Below are positions 39,468-50,422 of a stretch of 64,000 nt of DNA, in pieces. Origin of the DNA: Pseudomonas sp. M30-35 (GTDB lineage: Bacteria > Pseudomonadota > Gammaproteobacteria > Pseudomonadales > Pseudomonadaceae); contig NZ_CP020892.1 of NCBI RefSeq assembly GCF_002163625.1, forward strand, positions 3,844,001 through 3,908,000, given 5' to 3'. The notes below the pieces were generated by a model that did no database searches, was not told the origin of the DNA, and saw only the letters and a program-made list of their open reading frames with translations. The position numbers were made by a program, and so were the translations under genes. The stretch's first letter is position 1, and each line of letters begins with the position of its first letter.

Positions 39468-40814
39468 TCAGCTACCTGCAACAGTCATACGCTCAATCAA
39501 GACAGAGCCGGTACGAATACTGCTGCGCAGCTCCAGATCATTACCAACAGCAACAATCTGCTTGAACATATCGCGCATATTGCCAGCAATGGTGACTTCC
39601 TGAACCGGAAATTGGATCTCGCCGTTTTCGATCCAGTAACCGCCAGCGCCGCGAGAGTAATCACCGGTCACCATGTTCAGGCCGTGCCCCATTAGCTCAG
39701 TCACCAGCAGGCCACGCCCCATGCGCTTGATCAGTGCTTGCTGATCTTCAGCGCCATGGGTAACAAACAGATTATGTACGCCGCCCGCGTTAGCGGTGCT
39801 TGGCATGCCTAATTTTCGCCCGGAATAAGTACCCAGCACATAAGACAGCAACTCGCCGTTTTCAACAAAGGATTTGGCGTAGGTTGCCAAGCCGTCACCA
39901 TCGAATGCCGCACTGGCCATTGCCCGTGGAATATGCGGACGCTCATCGAGGCTTAACCACTCAGGGAAAAGCTGCTGACCGATTGTGCCTTCCAGGAATG
40001 AGGATTTACGGTAAATACTGCCGCCCGAGATCGCACCCAAGAAACTGCTGAACAGGCCTGTGGCCAACTCAGCAGCAAACAATACCGGCACTTCACAGGT
40101 AGGCACTGGCCGGGCACCAAGACGGCTCACAGCGCGCATGGCTGCACGTGCACCAATATCTTCGGGGCTGGTCAGCAACTCACCCTGCCGATTAACGTCA
40201 TACCAATAGTCACGCTGCATAAGGCCGTTATCCTCGGCGATCATCACGCAGCTCAAACTGTGCCGGGTACTCGCATAACCACCGACGAATCCATTGCTAT
40301 TACCATAGACCCTGCACCCCTGATGCGTGCTCAAGGAAGTGCCATCGGCGTTTTTGATACGTTTGTCGGCGTCGAATGCAGCAGCTTCGCAGCGTAGAGC
40401 ATGCTCAATCGACTGCTCTGGAGTTATCGACCACGCATGGTATAGATCCAGATCAGGTAGATCTCGTGCCATCAGTGCAGCGTCTGCAAGGCCCGCACTT
40501 TCATCTTCCGAGGCGTGTTTGGCAATCGCCAGCGCTGCCGCAACCGTTTCACGAATAGCCGCATCCCCTGTCGCCGAGGTACTTGCTGAACCTTTCCGCT
40601 GACCGAGATAGAGGGTGATGCCAAAGCCTTGATCGCGATTGAACTCAACAGTTTCAACTTCACGCTGACGCACTGTAGTCGACAAACCTTGCTCAACAGA
40701 GACCGCGACTTCACAGGCACTGGCACCCTGCCTTTTGGCTTCAGCGATAATCTGCTCCACCTGAGCCTGTAACTGCGGGACCATTTGTGGGCCGACAACT
40801 TCTACTGAACTCAT
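39468..40814 (-). CDS. pmbA: PmbA/TldE metalloprotease partner
   Basis: TldE subunit of the TldD/TldE protease, which processes peptides such as microcin B17 and the antitoxin CcdA in E. coli. The 448-residue protein has the family features GFGITLYLGQRKGSASTS, ARPVPTCEVPVLF and TELMGHGLNMVTGDYSRGAGGYW; it has no HExxH, which lies in TldD. The start MSSVEVV follows AGGAG. It is divergent from darP. tldD is 0.7 kb away on the same strand but past darP, so the two are not in one operon. Confidence 0.94.
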   Translation of the reverse strand: MSSVEVVGPQMVPQLQAQVEQIIAEAKRQGASACEVAVSVEQGLSTTVRQREVETVEFNRDQGFGITLYLGQRKGSASTSATGDAAIRETVAAALAIAKHASEDESAGLADAALMARDLPDLDLYHAWSITPEQSIEHALRCEAAAFDADKRIKNADGTSLSTHQGCRVYGNSNGFVGGYASTRHSLSCVMIAEDNGLMQRDYWYDVNRQGELLTSPEDIGARAAMRAVSRLGARPVPTCEVPVLFAAELATGLFSSFLGAISGGSIYRKSSFLEGTIGQQLFPEWLSLDERPHIPRAMASAAFDGDGLATYAKSFVENGELLSYVLGTYSGRKLGMPSTANAGGVHNLFVTHGAEDQQALIKRMGRGLLVTELMGHGLNMVTGDYSRGAGGYWIENGEIQFPVQEVTIAGNMRDMFKQIVAVGNDLELRSSIRTGSVLIERMTVAGS

Positions 40815-40922
40815 ACCTACTCCTGAAAATATTTTCGCTGTGAGCTGCACCCTGTCGGGCCCAACCGCTTACAACTAAGAACTAACTGCTATCATGACGG
40901 CGTTTTCCACTGGATCGCCCCC

Positions 40923-41441
40923 ATGTCTGAATACCTTGACGACTTCTCCGAAGAGAAAAGCAAAACCCAGGTCAAACGCGAGCTGCATGCATTGCAAGAC
41001 CTCGGTCAACGTCTGGCTGCTCTAAAGCCTGACCTGCTAAACAAATTACCACTCACCGAAGAGCTGCGTACTGCGCTGGCTGAAGCCTCTCGGCACACAG
41101 CTAATTCGGCGAAAAAACGTCACGCCCAGTTTATCGGCCGGTTAATGCGCGATCAGGACACTGATGCGATTCTGACCCTACTCGATCAACTTGACGCCTC
41201 AACCCGTCAATACAACGAACGCTTCCACGCCCTTGAGCGTTGGCGCGACCGTTTACTTAACGGCAACGACGAAACCCTTGAAAGCTTCGTCAGTGAATAC
41301 CCTGAAGCCGATCGCCAACACTTACGTCAGCTAATTCGCCAAGGCCAACATGAAGCAGCGCAAAACAAAGCGCCAGCGGCCTCGCGTAAAATCTTCAAAT
41401 ACATCCGTGAGCTAGACGAGAGCAAACGCGGCCTGCGTTAA
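40923..41441 (+). CDS. darP: Ribosome biogenesis factor DarP (YjgA, DUF615)
   Basis: A small helical protein that associates with late 50S precursors. The 172-residue product has [19 protein letters not shown], the [14 protein letters not shown] and [16 protein letters not shown] segment (here [16 protein letters not shown]), and a C-terminal [17 protein letters not shown]. It lies alone on the plus strand between pmbA and tldD, as in P. aeruginosa. Confidence 0.94.
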   Translation: MSEYLDDFSEEKSKTQVKRELHALQDLGQRLAALKPDLLNKLPLTEELRTALAEASRHTANSAKKRHAQFIGRLMRDQDTDAILTLLDQLDASTRQYNERFHALERWRDRLLNGNDETLESFVSEYPEADRQHLRQLIRQGQHEAAQNKAPAASRKIFKYIRELDESKRGLR

Positions 41442-41460
41442 CCCTCGAAAGCCCACACCT

Positions 41461-41517
41461 AGAAACTGCAAAGAGACCCACTTCCCCGTAGGTGATTGGT
41501 GTGTCTTTGCAGTTTCT
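41461..41517. repeat. 14-bp perfect inverted repeat between convergent darP and tldD
   Basis: AGAAACTGCAAAGA (41461-41474) and TCTTTGCAGTTTCT (41504-41517), with a 29-nt loop. The right arm ends 4 bp from the tldD stop. Neither strand has a U-run after it, so it may be a 3'-end stabilising or Rho-related structure in place of an intrinsic terminator. Confidence 0.7.
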
Positions 41518-41521
41518 TGCG

Positions 41522-42964
41522 TTAACTACCTGTACCGCCGACGGTAATTGCATCTATTTTCAAAGTTGGCTGACCCACACCCACCGGAACCGACTGGCCA
41601 TCTTTGCCGCAGGTGCCGACACCGCTGTCCAGCGCCAGATCATTGCCCACCATCGACACCTTGCTCATGGCCTCTGGGCCATTCCCGATCAAGGTTGCCC
41701 CCTTGACTGGCGCAGTAATTTTGCCGTCTTCAATCAAATAGGCTTCGCTGGTTGAGAAGACAAACTTGCCGCTGGTGATGTCGACCTGTCCGCCACCGAG
41801 GTTGGCGCAGTAGATCCCCTTCTTCACCGATCGAATAATCTCTTCCGGGTCGCTCTCACCTGCCAGCATGTATGTATTGGTCATGCGCGGCATTGGGAGG
41901 TGCGCATAAGACTCACGACGCCCATTACCAGTTGGCCGAACGCCCATCAGTCGGGCATTGAGCTTGTCCTGCATATAACCTTTGAGAACGCCATTTTCGA
42001 TCAATGTGGTGCACTGCGTTGGCGTGCCTTCATCGTCCATGCTCAACGAACCACGCCGCTCAGCCAAGGTTCCATCATCAACAATGGTGCACAGACTCGA
42101 AGCAACTTTCTCACCCATACGGCCGCTGTATGCAGAACTGCCTTTGCGGTTGAAGTCACCTTCAAGACCGTGACCAACCGCCTCATGCAACAGCACACCC
42201 GACCAGCCAGCGCCCATCACCACCGGCATACTGCCTGCCGGTGCCGGAATCGCTTCAAGGTTGACCAGCGCCTGACGCAACGCTTCACGGGCATAGCCCA
42301 TGGCGCGGTCTTCGTTAAGAAAGTAACGGTAATCGGTGCGTCCGCCACCGCCATGGCCACCACGCTCACGGCGACCATTTTGCTCAACGATGACGCTGAC
42401 GTTAAAACGCACCAGCGGACGAATATCAGCCCCAAGCCCACCATCGGTTGAAGCGACCATAACCCGATCCCACACGCCAGCCAGGCTAACAGTGACTTGC
42501 TTGATTCTCGAATCGAGCGCACGCGTCGCTTGGTCAACCTGCTTGAGCAGTTCAACCTTTTCCGCACGGTCCATCACATCAAGTGGATTATTTGGCGCAT
42601 ACAGCGCGGTAATCTCTGGGCTGCTAAAAGCTCGGACGCAGCCGTTTTGTCCAGCCCGAGCAATCGAACGTGCGGCGGCAGCGGCTTGACTCAATGCCTT
42701 AGCGGTAATCGCATTGCTGTAGGCAAAGCCGGTCTTCTCACCGGACTGAGCGCGCACGCCGACACCTTGATCAAGGTTGAAACTGCCTTCTTTGACGATG
42801 CCATCTTCAAGCACCCAAGTTTCAGACACCTGACTTTGAAAGTACAAGTCGGCCGCATCAATCCCCGGCCCAGCTAACTCGCCTAGAACGCCGGGTAAAC
42901 TATCGATAGTCAGACCGCCTGGGCCCAACAGGTGATCGCTCACCGACATCAGCATCTCACTCAT
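41522..42964 (-). CDS. tldD: Metalloprotease TldD
   Basis: The catalytic subunit of TldD/TldE. The 480-residue protein has the zinc motif HEAVGH in [15 protein letters not shown], the N-terminal [23 protein letters not shown] (quoted in part) and C-terminal [10 protein letters not shown] and [10 protein letters not shown]. It is followed closely by the nitrilase on the upstream side: the nitrilase stop is 2 bp before the tldD start, so they form an operon. Confidence 0.95.
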   Translation of the reverse strand: MSEMLMSVSDHLLGPGGLTIDSLPGVLGELAGPGIDAADLYFQSQVSETWVLEDGIVKEGSFNLDQGVGVRAQSGEKTGFAYSNAITAKALSQAAAAARSIARAGQNGCVRAFSSPEITALYAPNNPLDVMDRAEKVELLKQVDQATRALDSRIKQVTVSLAGVWDRVMVASTDGGLGADIRPLVRFNVSVIVEQNGRRERGGHGGGGRTDYRYFLNEDRAMGYAREALRQALVNLEAIPAPAGSMPVVMGAGWSGVLLHEAVGHGLEGDFNRKGSSAYSGRMGEKVASSLCTIVDDGTLAERRGSLSMDDEGTPTQCTTLIENGVLKGYMQDKLNARLMGVRPTGNGRRESYAHLPMPRMTNTYMLAGESDPEEIIRSVKKGIYCANLGGGQVDITSGKFVFSTSEAYLIEDGKITAPVKGATLIGNGPEAMSKVSMVGNDLALDSGVGTCGKDGQSVPVGVGQPTLKIDAITVGGTGS

Positions 42965-42966
42965 AA

Positions 42967-43815
42967 CTACTCCAAACCTGGCAGCCGCGGTTCGGCCGCT
43001 GCAAAAAATCGTTTATGCCGCATTACCGGCATTTGTTGGCGGATCAAGGCCTGTTCTGCGACATCTAGCGGCGCTACCAGCGCCTCGCTGCCTTGGGCCT
43101 GGCTCAGGCAAATGCGTCCCCATGGATCAACAATTGCTGAGTGGCCGTGTGTCTCACGACCGCCGGGGTGGAGACCACCTTGCGCGGCAGCCAAGACGTA
43201 ACATTGCGTCTCGATGGCACGCGCCCGAATCAGCACCTGCCAATGCGCGGCGCCGGTCACGGCGGTAAACGCCGACGGCGCGCTGATCAACTGCGCACCC
43301 GCCTCACGTAAAGCGCTATACAACTCAGGAAACCGCAGATCGTAGCAAACGGTCAAACCAAGACGCCCAACGGGCGTATCTGCGACCACCACCTTGCTGC
43401 CAAATTCATAGTCATCCGACTCACGATAGCGCCCACGGCTGTCAGCGACATCAACATCAAACAGGTGCAATTTATCGTAACGCGCTGCTAGCTCACCATC
43501 AGCATCAATCAAAAGCGAGCACGCATTTGGTTTAGCATCTGGGTGACCCGCCGCGGGTAATGGAATTGTGCCAGCGACTATCCATAACTTGAGGTCACGG
43601 GCGGCCTGTTTCAACCATGGCAGTATCGGTCCGTGCCCCATTGCCTCTTCACGACCGATTTGGCGGTAATCGCGGCGACCCATTGCAGCAAAATTTTCAG
43701 GCAGGACAGCAAGGCTAGCGCCTTGCTCGGCGGCGCTTTCAAGCAAATTGCGCGCTTGCTGCAGGTTAGCTAGAACATCATCCTGGCTCACCATTTGAAT
43801 AACTGAGAGGTTCAT
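42967..43815 (-). CDS. Carbon-nitrogen hydrolase (Nit1/YbeM-like)
   Basis: A nitrilase-superfamily amidase. The 282-residue protein keeps the catalytic triad Glu40 (LPENFA), Lys115 (DKLHLFD) and Cys157 ([10 protein letters not shown]). The branch resembles Nit1/YbeM, deaminated-glutathione amidases that repair a by-product of transaminases; the assignment is by resemblance. It lies between yhdP and tldD on the same strand, a conserved pseudomonad order. Confidence 0.9.
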   Translation of the reverse strand: MNLSVIQMVSQDDVLANLQQARNLLESAAEQGASLAVLPENFAAMGRRDYRQIGREEAMGHGPILPWLKQAARDLKLWIVAGTIPLPAAGHPDAKPNACSLLIDADGELAARYDKLHLFDVDVADSRGRYRESDDYEFGSKVVVADTPVGRLGLTVCYDLRFPELYSALREAGAQLISAPSAFTAVTGAAHWQVLIRARAIETQCYVLAAAQGGLHPGGRETHGHSAIVDPWGRICLSQAQGSEALVAPLDVAEQALIRQQMPVMRHKRFFAAAEPRLPGLE

Positions 43816-43889
43816 GTTCTTTCCTACAGCAATAACCTAATACCCGTCAGTCTACGCCCCTCTCAACATCCTGGCAGGCCGAGCAATGC

Positions 43890-43921
43890 ACTTACCTGGG
43901 TTTTGTACTTACCTGGGTTTT
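43890..43921. repeat. Tandem duplication at the yhdP stop codon
   Basis: ACTTACCTGGGTTTT occurs at 43890-43904 and again at 43907-43921, 17 bp apart. On the minus strand this repeats the last codons of yhdP and the TAA stop. It looks like a recent slippage event. Confidence 0.85.
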
Positions 43922-46900
43922 TCAAAGGGTTTATCAAAGTCGATCTTAGGTGACTGGATCGGGCCTTTGACGTCGTACTGGACACTGGCAAAGCGCGCAA
44001 AGTGATCGCCCAGCAACTTGTCAACAACAAACAATGCACCGCCAATGGCCGGCGCCCCTACAATCAGCGCGGCGATAGGCAAGTTGTTAGTCACTGGCAG
44101 TGTCACCAGTAATTTAGCGTCAATAGTTTCATCGACCATATTCAGGGTGCCATTGAGCTCAAGGTCACTTGAAGGGCCTTTTAGGGTGATCGGCCGTTGG
44201 GTTAAATAGACACCATTGGTCGCCTGCAAATTACCTTTTACACGGTCATAACTCAGCCCTTCACCCAACAGGTCAGAGAAGTCCAAACGCAAGCGACGCC
44301 CAATCGAGTTGAAATTGAGCAGACCGAACACCCGCAACGCCGAAGCAGAACCTTTCACTTCAACAAACTGGCCCTTACGCAAAGAAGCGTCCATATTGCC
44401 ACTGAATCGTGCCAGACTGACATTCAGCGCAGAGCCAGGCCAAGAGCCATCTACATCAAGACGAAAGCGCTCGCTGGTAGCAGTCGGAGCAAAGCCCCAA
44501 GCCAGCAATACATCTTCCAGGTCCTCACCCTCAAACCGGCCTTTGTACCAGCTCCTGGAGCGACCTGCTTCGCCTTCCCAGCCTGCATTGCCAGTCACCC
44601 TTAAACCCGCAAGATTGATATTCAAATCACTGAATGCAACACCATTGGCTACCGCACGGGCTTTCAACGATGAAGGGCCCAGCGACTGTTCGCCGAGCTT
44701 TATGTCAGCCACTTTGAAATCAATCGAGGGGACGTTGTGCGGATCGATATCCGCCAGCGGATCAGGTGCTTCAGTTGCGGCCGCAGCCGTTTGCTCAGGC
44801 TTTGGTAAGCGGATATAGGCAAGGTCTGCGCTAATTGGCCGGGATGAGGCATCCGGAAATACGATATTGCCTTTGGCGAGTGAGCTGTCAACAGACAATG
44901 CCCAGGCAGGACCAGAGCGACGCACGCCCACGGTAACGTCATTGACAGTTTTACCAAACCCGACAAAGCGGCCAATATTCAGCTGCGCATCGTTGAAAGC
45001 CTGTAAATCTGCACCCTTGGATGAGCTTGTATACGGGCTGACCGCCTGCTGCCAATCAGCCAGGTTCAACTCCGCAACCGAACCGCGCAGACGATAGCCC
45101 TTCTGTGTCGGCAGTTGCGCCACTCCACTCCCCAAACGCAACTCGCCACGCCCTTGGAGAATATCAGCGGCTGGAGAGACGCCGTTGAAGCTCAGCATGT
45201 TTGCATAACGCAGCTTATAACTGCGCTGTTCACCACCGAGCCCCAACTCGAGAGTCGTGTTGCGCTGATCATTCGCGGCCTTGCCGAAAGGTGCTGGCAG
45301 GTCAATTGCCAAGCCTTTGAGTTCAGAGTCAATTTGCAAATTGCTTTGCGCATCATCAATTTTCAGGCGCATTCGGTACGGCACATTGCCCTTTGCAGGT
45401 ATCGGCTGAGTCACCGCCAGCCACTGAGTCAGCGCCTGCAGCGGAACTTGCCCTTGCGCCTCAATCAGGCTCGTTGCACGACCATCAACGGCTTGAGCAA
45501 TGGCCTTGCCTTTGGCTTTATGACCGAGCAACTGTGCTTGGATGCTCGGCGCACTCAAGCCCTTGGCCGTGTCATAGCGGAATGCACCGGAGACATGACT
45601 GAGATCGAGTTTAGGATTGGCAATTTTAACGTCTGCATCCTTTGCGGTGAAATCCACAATCACCCTAGGTGTGCCTTTTTGCAGCGGGATATCTAGGTCC
45701 AGCGCGCCGACCAAATCACCTTTGCCCTGCCAGCCAGAAAAGATCTCCGCCGTGCCGATCGGCGCTTCCTTGAGGACTTTCAGCGCATCGCCAACACTAC
45801 TCTCAAGATCAGCGGTCAACAGCAGATGTGGAGGCGTATCCGGGTCTTCAAGTGGGATGGTTACATTGACGTTTTTCACCGTGCTGTTCAGCACTTGACC
45901 CTGCGGGACACGGATGCGCACCTGATCATCTTCGATTAGAACTTCACCGCGCGCACCTTTCAGTTCGGGCCAACCCGGCTGGTAGGCAAGCACAGCATCA
46001 TGCACGGCGAAGTACAGGCTAATACTATGTGAAGCCTTGCTGGAGCCTTTGTTGAGCGAGCCCTGAAACTGGAAATAACCTTGATCAACAGCACCGGCCT
46101 TGATCGAAGTCTTCAGCCAATCCGCGAGCTGCGGACTGAACTCGGGGACCCGGGTCGGCAAGTATTTTTCAGTGAAGCGTGCGTCACCCTCAGTAATGCC
46201 GACACGCAAGTCCATGTAATCCTCAACCTCAGGATCACCACTCAGACGAATCAGAAAATCAGCAGCCGCTTTGCCTTCATCGCCCGTGGCTTGTACATAG
46301 GGGCTACGCAGGGTCAGACCTTGCTCGTTGATCCGCCAATCTACCTGGCCACGCGCGGTGTGATACAGCCAGGCTTTGGGAAACAACGTCGCCAAATCAA
46401 GGGAGAACTCTTTGGCATCAAGCAAAATCGTGCCTGAGCCCAAGTCACCAGTGACGCTACCCGTAATATTTTCAATACCGGGCACATGATCGTACGCAGA
46501 AAAGCTGATCCCATCGGTATTGGTGGCAAACTCCACGCGTTTATCGCCCTCGGCTTCAGGATGAAAACGCAGGGTGGCGTTAGTCAGGGCTCCGCGAGGG
46601 TTCAGCGTGCCAATTGCGGCAATGGTTTTGTCGGAAACCGGCGCCAGTGACGTCACCAGCGGCAGTAAAGGTGCAACGTCCAGGCGATCAACACTTAGCG
46701 CCCATGTCTCGGTAACGTCGGCCTGTTTGGCATGCTGCTGCAGGGTAAAGTTTAACGGGCCAATTTGCTGTTCATTGGCGCGTGCAGTGAAGTTGGATAC
46801 CTGTGCAGTCAGGCCATCGGCATCACGCTCAAAATAACTGTTGAGCACCACATCAGTCAGGCTCGCAGGCTTACGTTGCGCGTAGTGACCTTCGAGCTTG

Positions 46901-47733
46901 GACGCTTTAATTTGCGTTACAGCACGCCGGAGAGCACCGTCAGCCCACGACAACCAGAATTGCCCACCAACCTGCAGATGGTCCAATGACCAGTCGCGGG
47001 TGAGCGTTTTAGGCAGCCAACTGGCCCAATCTGTTTCAGGCAATTGAAGATAGACATCAGCCTGCAAGTCGCGCCATTTTTTGACGTTCATTTGCGAGCG
47101 CACCTGCAACGCCAGCGGCTTGCCATCAGGTAACTGCAAGCGTCCATCAAGGCGTTGACGACCACCGGCGAAACCCAGAGTCAGGTTCACATAACGCAAT
47201 GTGTGTGCAGGCTGATTATAGGCTTCGAGGGTCACCTGACTGTTGAGCAGAGAAAGATGGCGCACCATTTTCAACTGTTCAAGCAGCTTCTCGACATCAA
47301 TCGCAGTACTGTCTTGTGGTTTTGGCAAACCTTCAACGCGCCACTCACCGGCATCGTTCTGCGTCACACTGAGTTGCAAGCCATCAATCGCCAAGAGTTC
47401 AGCCCTTGGCTGCATGGCCATTGCGCTGGCTATCAAGTCGGGAATCAGGCGAACTTGATCAAGGCGCATAGCATCAGCACCATCACCCAAGGTCACGTCA
47501 TGGGCGATCAATTCGGGAGCTAACCCATGCCAGCTGCCCTCAAGCGACCCGATCGACACGGGCAAGCCCAACGCTGCCTGCGCTTGATCTTCAGCCTGTA
47601 TACGGTATTCAGCAATTAATGGCGTGAGCTGCCGGCCGAGACTGACCAGCAGCGCCGTGACGATTAATACCAGCGCACAGAACCCCAGGCTCCAGCGCAG
47701 AACCGTTGCCAACCAGCCGCCTGAGCGTGCCAA
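43909..47733 (-). CDS. yhdP: YhdP-type AsmA-like protein (TIGR02099)
   Basis: A very long inner-membrane-anchored protein of the AsmA-like family; YhdP, with TamB and YdbH, carries phospholipid to the outer membrane in E. coli. The 1274-residue protein has one N-terminal helix (about 10-32) and a long beta-rich periplasmic part typical of a lipid-conducting groove, ending with a conserved region that includes ALIVGAPAIGGALFVVDKLLG. The start is a TTG (47731-47733); no in-frame ATG nearby retains the membrane helix. The stop-codon region is tandemly duplicated (15-bp repeats at 43890 and 43907). It follows rng by 31 bp. Confidence 0.9.
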   Translation of the reverse strand: MARSGGWLATVLRWSLGFCALVLIVTALLVSLGRQLTPLIAEYRIQAEDQAQAALGLPVSIGSLEGSWHGLAPELIAHDVTLGDGADAMRLDQVRLIPDLIASAMAMQPRAELLAIDGLQLSVTQNDAGEWRVEGLPKPQDSTAIDVEKLLEQLKMVRHLSLLNSQVTLEAYNQPAHTLRYVNLTLGFAGGRQRLDGRLQLPDGKPLALQVRSQMNVKKWRDLQADVYLQLPETDWASWLPKTLTRDWSLDHLQVGGQFWLSWADGALRRAVTQIKASKLEGHYAQRKPASLTDVVLNSYFERDADGLTAQVSNFTARANEQQIGPLNFTLQQHAKQADVTETWALSVDRLDVAPLLPLVTSLAPVSDKTIAAIGTLNPRGALTNATLRFHPEAEGDKRVEFATNTDGISFSAYDHVPGIENITGSVTGDLGSGTILLDAKEFSLDLATLFPKAWLYHTARGQVDWRINEQGLTLRSPYVQATGDEGKAAADFLIRLSGDPEVEDYMDLRVGITEGDARFTEKYLPTRVPEFSPQLADWLKTSIKAGAVDQGYFQFQGSLNKGSSKASHSISLYFAVHDAVLAYQPGWPELKGARGEVLIEDDQVRIRVPQGQVLNSTVKNVNVTIPLEDPDTPPHLLLTADLESSVGDALKVLKEAPIGTAEIFSGWQGKGDLVGALDLDIPLQKGTPRVIVDFTAKDADVKIANPKLDLSHVSGAFRYDTAKGLSAPSIQAQLLGHKAKGKAIAQAVDGRATSLIEAQGQVPLQALTQWLAVTQPIPAKGNVPYRMRLKIDDAQSNLQIDSELKGLAIDLPAPFGKAANDQRNTTLELGLGGEQRSYKLRYANMLSFNGVSPAADILQGRGELRLGSGVAQLPTQKGYRLRGSVAELNLADWQQAVSPYTSSSKGADLQAFNDAQLNIGRFVGFGKTVNDVTVGVRRSGPAWALSVDSSLAKGNIVFPDASSRPISADLAYIRLPKPEQTAAAATEAPDPLADIDPHNVPSIDFKVADIKLGEQSLGPSSLKARAVANGVAFSDLNINLAGLRVTGNAGWEGEAGRSRSWYKGRFEGEDLEDVLLAWGFAPTATSERFRLDVDGSWPGSALNVSLARFSGNMDASLRKGQFVEVKGSASALRVFGLLNFNSIGRRLRLDFSDLLGEGLSYDRVKGNLQATNGVYLTQRPITLKGPSSDLELNGTLNMVDETIDAKLLVTLPVTNNLPIAALIVGAPAIGGALFVVDKLLGDHFARFASVQYDVKGPIQSPKIDFDKPFEKPR

Positions 47734-47764
47734 CTAACTCAAACCTGTTCGGTGAGGGTGTACG

Positions 47765-49222
47765 TCACAACAGCACCACATCGTATTGTTCCTGGGAGTA
47801 CATGGTCTCCACTTGAAACTTAATGGTGCGGCCAATAAAGGCCTCTAGGTCTGCAACATTGCCTGACTCTTCATCGAGCAGACGGTCTACTACTTTTTGA
47901 TTGGCCAACACCCTGTATCCCTCTGGCTGATAGGCTCTTGCTTCACGCAATATTTCCCGGAAAATTTCATAACAGGTGGTTTCCGGGGTTTTCAACTTGC
48001 CGCGTCCCTGACAACAAGCACAAGGTTCGCAGAGCACTTGCTCAAGGCTCTCGCGTGTACGCTTGCGGGTCATTTGCACCAGACCCAATTCGGTAATACC
48101 AATGATATTGGTCTTTGCGTGATCACGCTCTAATTGTTTTTCCAAAGTGCGCAAAACCTGACGCTGATGCTCTTCATCTTCCATGTCGATAAAGTCGATG
48201 ATGATAATCCCACCGAGGTTGCGCAAGCGCAGCTGCCGGGCAATTGCCGTAGCGGCTTCAAGGTTGGTTTTGAAAATGGTTTCTTCGAGCGTGCGATGGC
48301 CAACGAATGCGCCAGTATTGACGTCAATGGTACTCATCGCCTCAGCCGGATCAACCACCAGGTAGCCACCGGATTTCAGCGGAACCTTGCGATCGAGGGC
48401 TTTCTGGATCTCATCTTCAACGCCGTACAGATCAAAAATCGGTCGCTCGCCCGGATAATGCTCAAGGCGGTCAGAAATTTCCGGCATCAGCTCACTGACA
48501 AAGTGAGTGATCTTCTGAAAAGTCTCACGCGAATCGACTCGGATTTTCTCAGTACGCGGACTGACCAAGTCACGCAATGTACGCAAAGCTAAACTAAGGT
48601 CTTCGTAGATCACCGAGGGCGAAGACGCGGACTTCATCTGCCCAGCGATTTGCCCCCACAAACGGCGCACATAACGGATATCCACCAGGATTTCATCCGC
48701 ACCCGCGCCTTCAGCAGCCGTGCGCAAAATGAAGCCACCGGTTTCTTCACTGCCTTCGGCACCTACGCAATCAGCCACCACTTGCTTGAGGCGCTCACGC
48801 TCAGCCTCATCTTCGATCTTCAGCGAGATACCAACGTGGCTGGTGCGCGGCATGTAAACAAGATAGCGCGATGGCAGCGACAGCTGCGTCGTCAGCCGCG
48901 CACCTTTACTGGCAATCGGGTCTTTAGTGACCTGCACCACCAGGCTCTGCCCTTCGTGCACCAGAGCGCTGATGGTTTCGACAGCAGCGCCTTCGCGACT
49001 GGAGATTTCTGATGCATGAATAAAGGCAGCGCGCTCGAGGCCAATATCGACAAAAGCTGCCTGCATTCCAGGCAATACGCGAACGACTTTGCCTTTGTAG
49101 ATATTGCCGACAATCCCGCGGCGCTGTGTGCGCTCGACATGGACTTCCTGCAACACTCCATTTTCGACTACTGCCACGCGCGATTCCATCGGCGTGATGT
49201 TGATCAGGATTTCTTCACTCAT
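47765..49222 (-). CDS. rng: Ribonuclease G
   Basis: An endoribonuclease of the RNase E/G family that matures 16S rRNA 5' ends and degrades some mRNAs. The 485-residue protein has an S1 domain (about 35-125: GNIYKGKVVRVLPGMQAAFV), the DNase I-like catalytic part with IIIIDFIDMEDEEH (metal-binding Asp), and the Zn-link CEPCACCQG. It has no C-terminal scaffold like that of RNase E. The start MSEEILIN is preferred; an open frame upstream shows no homology. Confidence 0.95.
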   Translation of the reverse strand: MSEEILINITPMESRVAVVENGVLQEVHVERTQRRGIVGNIYKGKVVRVLPGMQAAFVDIGLERAAFIHASEISSREGAAVETISALVHEGQSLVVQVTKDPIASKGARLTTQLSLPSRYLVYMPRTSHVGISLKIEDEAERERLKQVVADCVGAEGSEETGGFILRTAAEGAGADEILVDIRYVRRLWGQIAGQMKSASSPSVIYEDLSLALRTLRDLVSPRTEKIRVDSRETFQKITHFVSELMPEISDRLEHYPGERPIFDLYGVEDEIQKALDRKVPLKSGGYLVVDPAEAMSTIDVNTGAFVGHRTLEETIFKTNLEAATAIARQLRLRNLGGIIIIDFIDMEDEEHQRQVLRTLEKQLERDHAKTNIIGITELGLVQMTRKRTRESLEQVLCEPCACCQGRGKLKTPETTCYEIFREILREARAYQPEGYRVLANQKVVDRLLDEESGNVADLEAFIGRTIKFQVETMYSQEQYDVVLL

Positions 49223-49289
49223 GCGTCCATCTCTTTTGAGATGAAGCTGCAAACTCGGGGAGCCCGCTCGCCCGTGACCTACAACTTCC

Positions 49290-49889
49290 TTAAGTGTGGA
49301 CTGGCAACGATTGCCAGCACGGAATTGCAAATTCTGCGAGTAACTCAGCTGTTTCGCACAGGGGTAAACCCACCACTGCCGAATAGCTGCCCTGCAATTG
49401 GCTGACGAACACTGCCGCCAAACCCTGAATACCGTAACTGCCTGCTTTATCCTGCGGTTCACCGCTGGCCCAGTATGCCTGTGCCTCGGCATCTGAAATG
49501 CATCTAAAGGTTACCTGACTTGTCACCACCGCCGCTCTGCTTTTATCGCGCGCGACCAACGCCACCGCAGTCAACACTTGATGTTCACGCCCTGACAGCG
49601 CGCGCAAGGTCGCCAGCGCTTCGCTCCGGTCAGCTGGCTTACCAAGGATCTTGCCGTCGAGAACCACCGCCGTATCAGAGCCGAGCACAACCGTCTCAGC
49701 TGGCGACTCAAGCTGGTCAAACACCGCCTGCGCCTTCGCCCGAGCCAAGCGCTCTACATAGAAGCTTGGCTGCTCATCAGGCAACACAGTTTCATCGATT
49801 GGGCAGACTTGCGTGATAAAGGGCACACCGATCTGCGTAAGCAGCTCCCGCCGGCGCGACGAACCTGAAGCCAGATACAAAGTGGCCAT
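49290..49889 (-). CDS. maf: Maf-type nucleoside triphosphate pyrophosphatase (YhdE type)
   Basis: Hydrolyses non-canonical or dTTP/UTP nucleotides; overproduction blocks septation in Bacillus. The 199-residue protein has the Maf N-terminal motif [13 protein letters not shown], the PIDET segment and [13 protein letters not shown]. The order mreBCD-maf-rng is conserved. The dTTP/UTP preference is inferred from its location and subfamily. Confidence 0.93.
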   Translation of the reverse strand: MATLYLASGSSRRRELLTQIGVPFITQVCPIDETVLPDEQPSFYVERLARAKAQAVFDQLESPAETVVLGSDTAVVLDGKILGKPADRSEALATLRALSGREHQVLTAVALVARDKSRAAVVTSQVTFRCISDAEAQAYWASGEPQDKAGSYGIQGLAAVFVSQLQGSYSAVVGLPLCETAELLAEFAIPCWQSLPVHT

Positions 49890-49933
49890 GCAGAGTTCTC
49901 CCTATCGAATGTTGATGCCAGGCAAATGCCTAC

Positions 49934-50422
49934 TTAATTGACGCCTAGACGCTGTTGAATGCTGCGCAGGATGACGCTGACCCACGGCCAAAGCAGCACA
50001 CTGACAACCGCTGGAAGAATAAACGTAAGGGTTGGCGGACGGCTACCGGTTAACGCGTTCAGCCATAACTGGACTAACTGAGCCAAGCCAAACACAACCA
50101 TCAACACCAAGCTCTGCTGCCACATCGGAAACATGCGCAAGCGCTGATGCAGGCTTAATACCAAAAAGGTGATCAGGCTAAGGATCAGCGCATTCTGACC
50201 GAGCAACGAGCCATTGAGAACATCCGCTAACAGGCCGAAAATCCAAGCGGTTGCCATGCCGACACGGTGCGGTAGCGCCAGCACCCAGTAAGTCAGGACT
50301 AGCGCGAGCCAGAGAGGCCGACCAATTTCCATAAAGTCTGGCAAACTGGAAACGCTGAGCAACAGCGCGAACATCAAACTCAGCCAGACAACCCACGTAT
50401 TCTGTGCACGAACACCACTCAT
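49934..50422 (-). CDS. mreD: Rod shape-determining protein MreD
   Basis: The integral membrane component of the elongasome. The 162-residue protein has five or so hydrophobic segments and few long loops. It overlaps mreC by 4 nt and lies before maf in the mreBCD cluster. Confidence 0.93.
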   Translation of the reverse strand: MSGVRAQNTWVVWLSLMFALLLSVSSLPDFMEIGRPLWLALVLTYWVLALPHRVGMATAWIFGLLADVLNGSLLGQNALILSLITFLVLSLHQRLRMFPMWQQSLVLMVVFGLAQLVQLWLNALTGSRPPTLTFILPAVVSVLLWPWVSVILRSIQQRLGVN

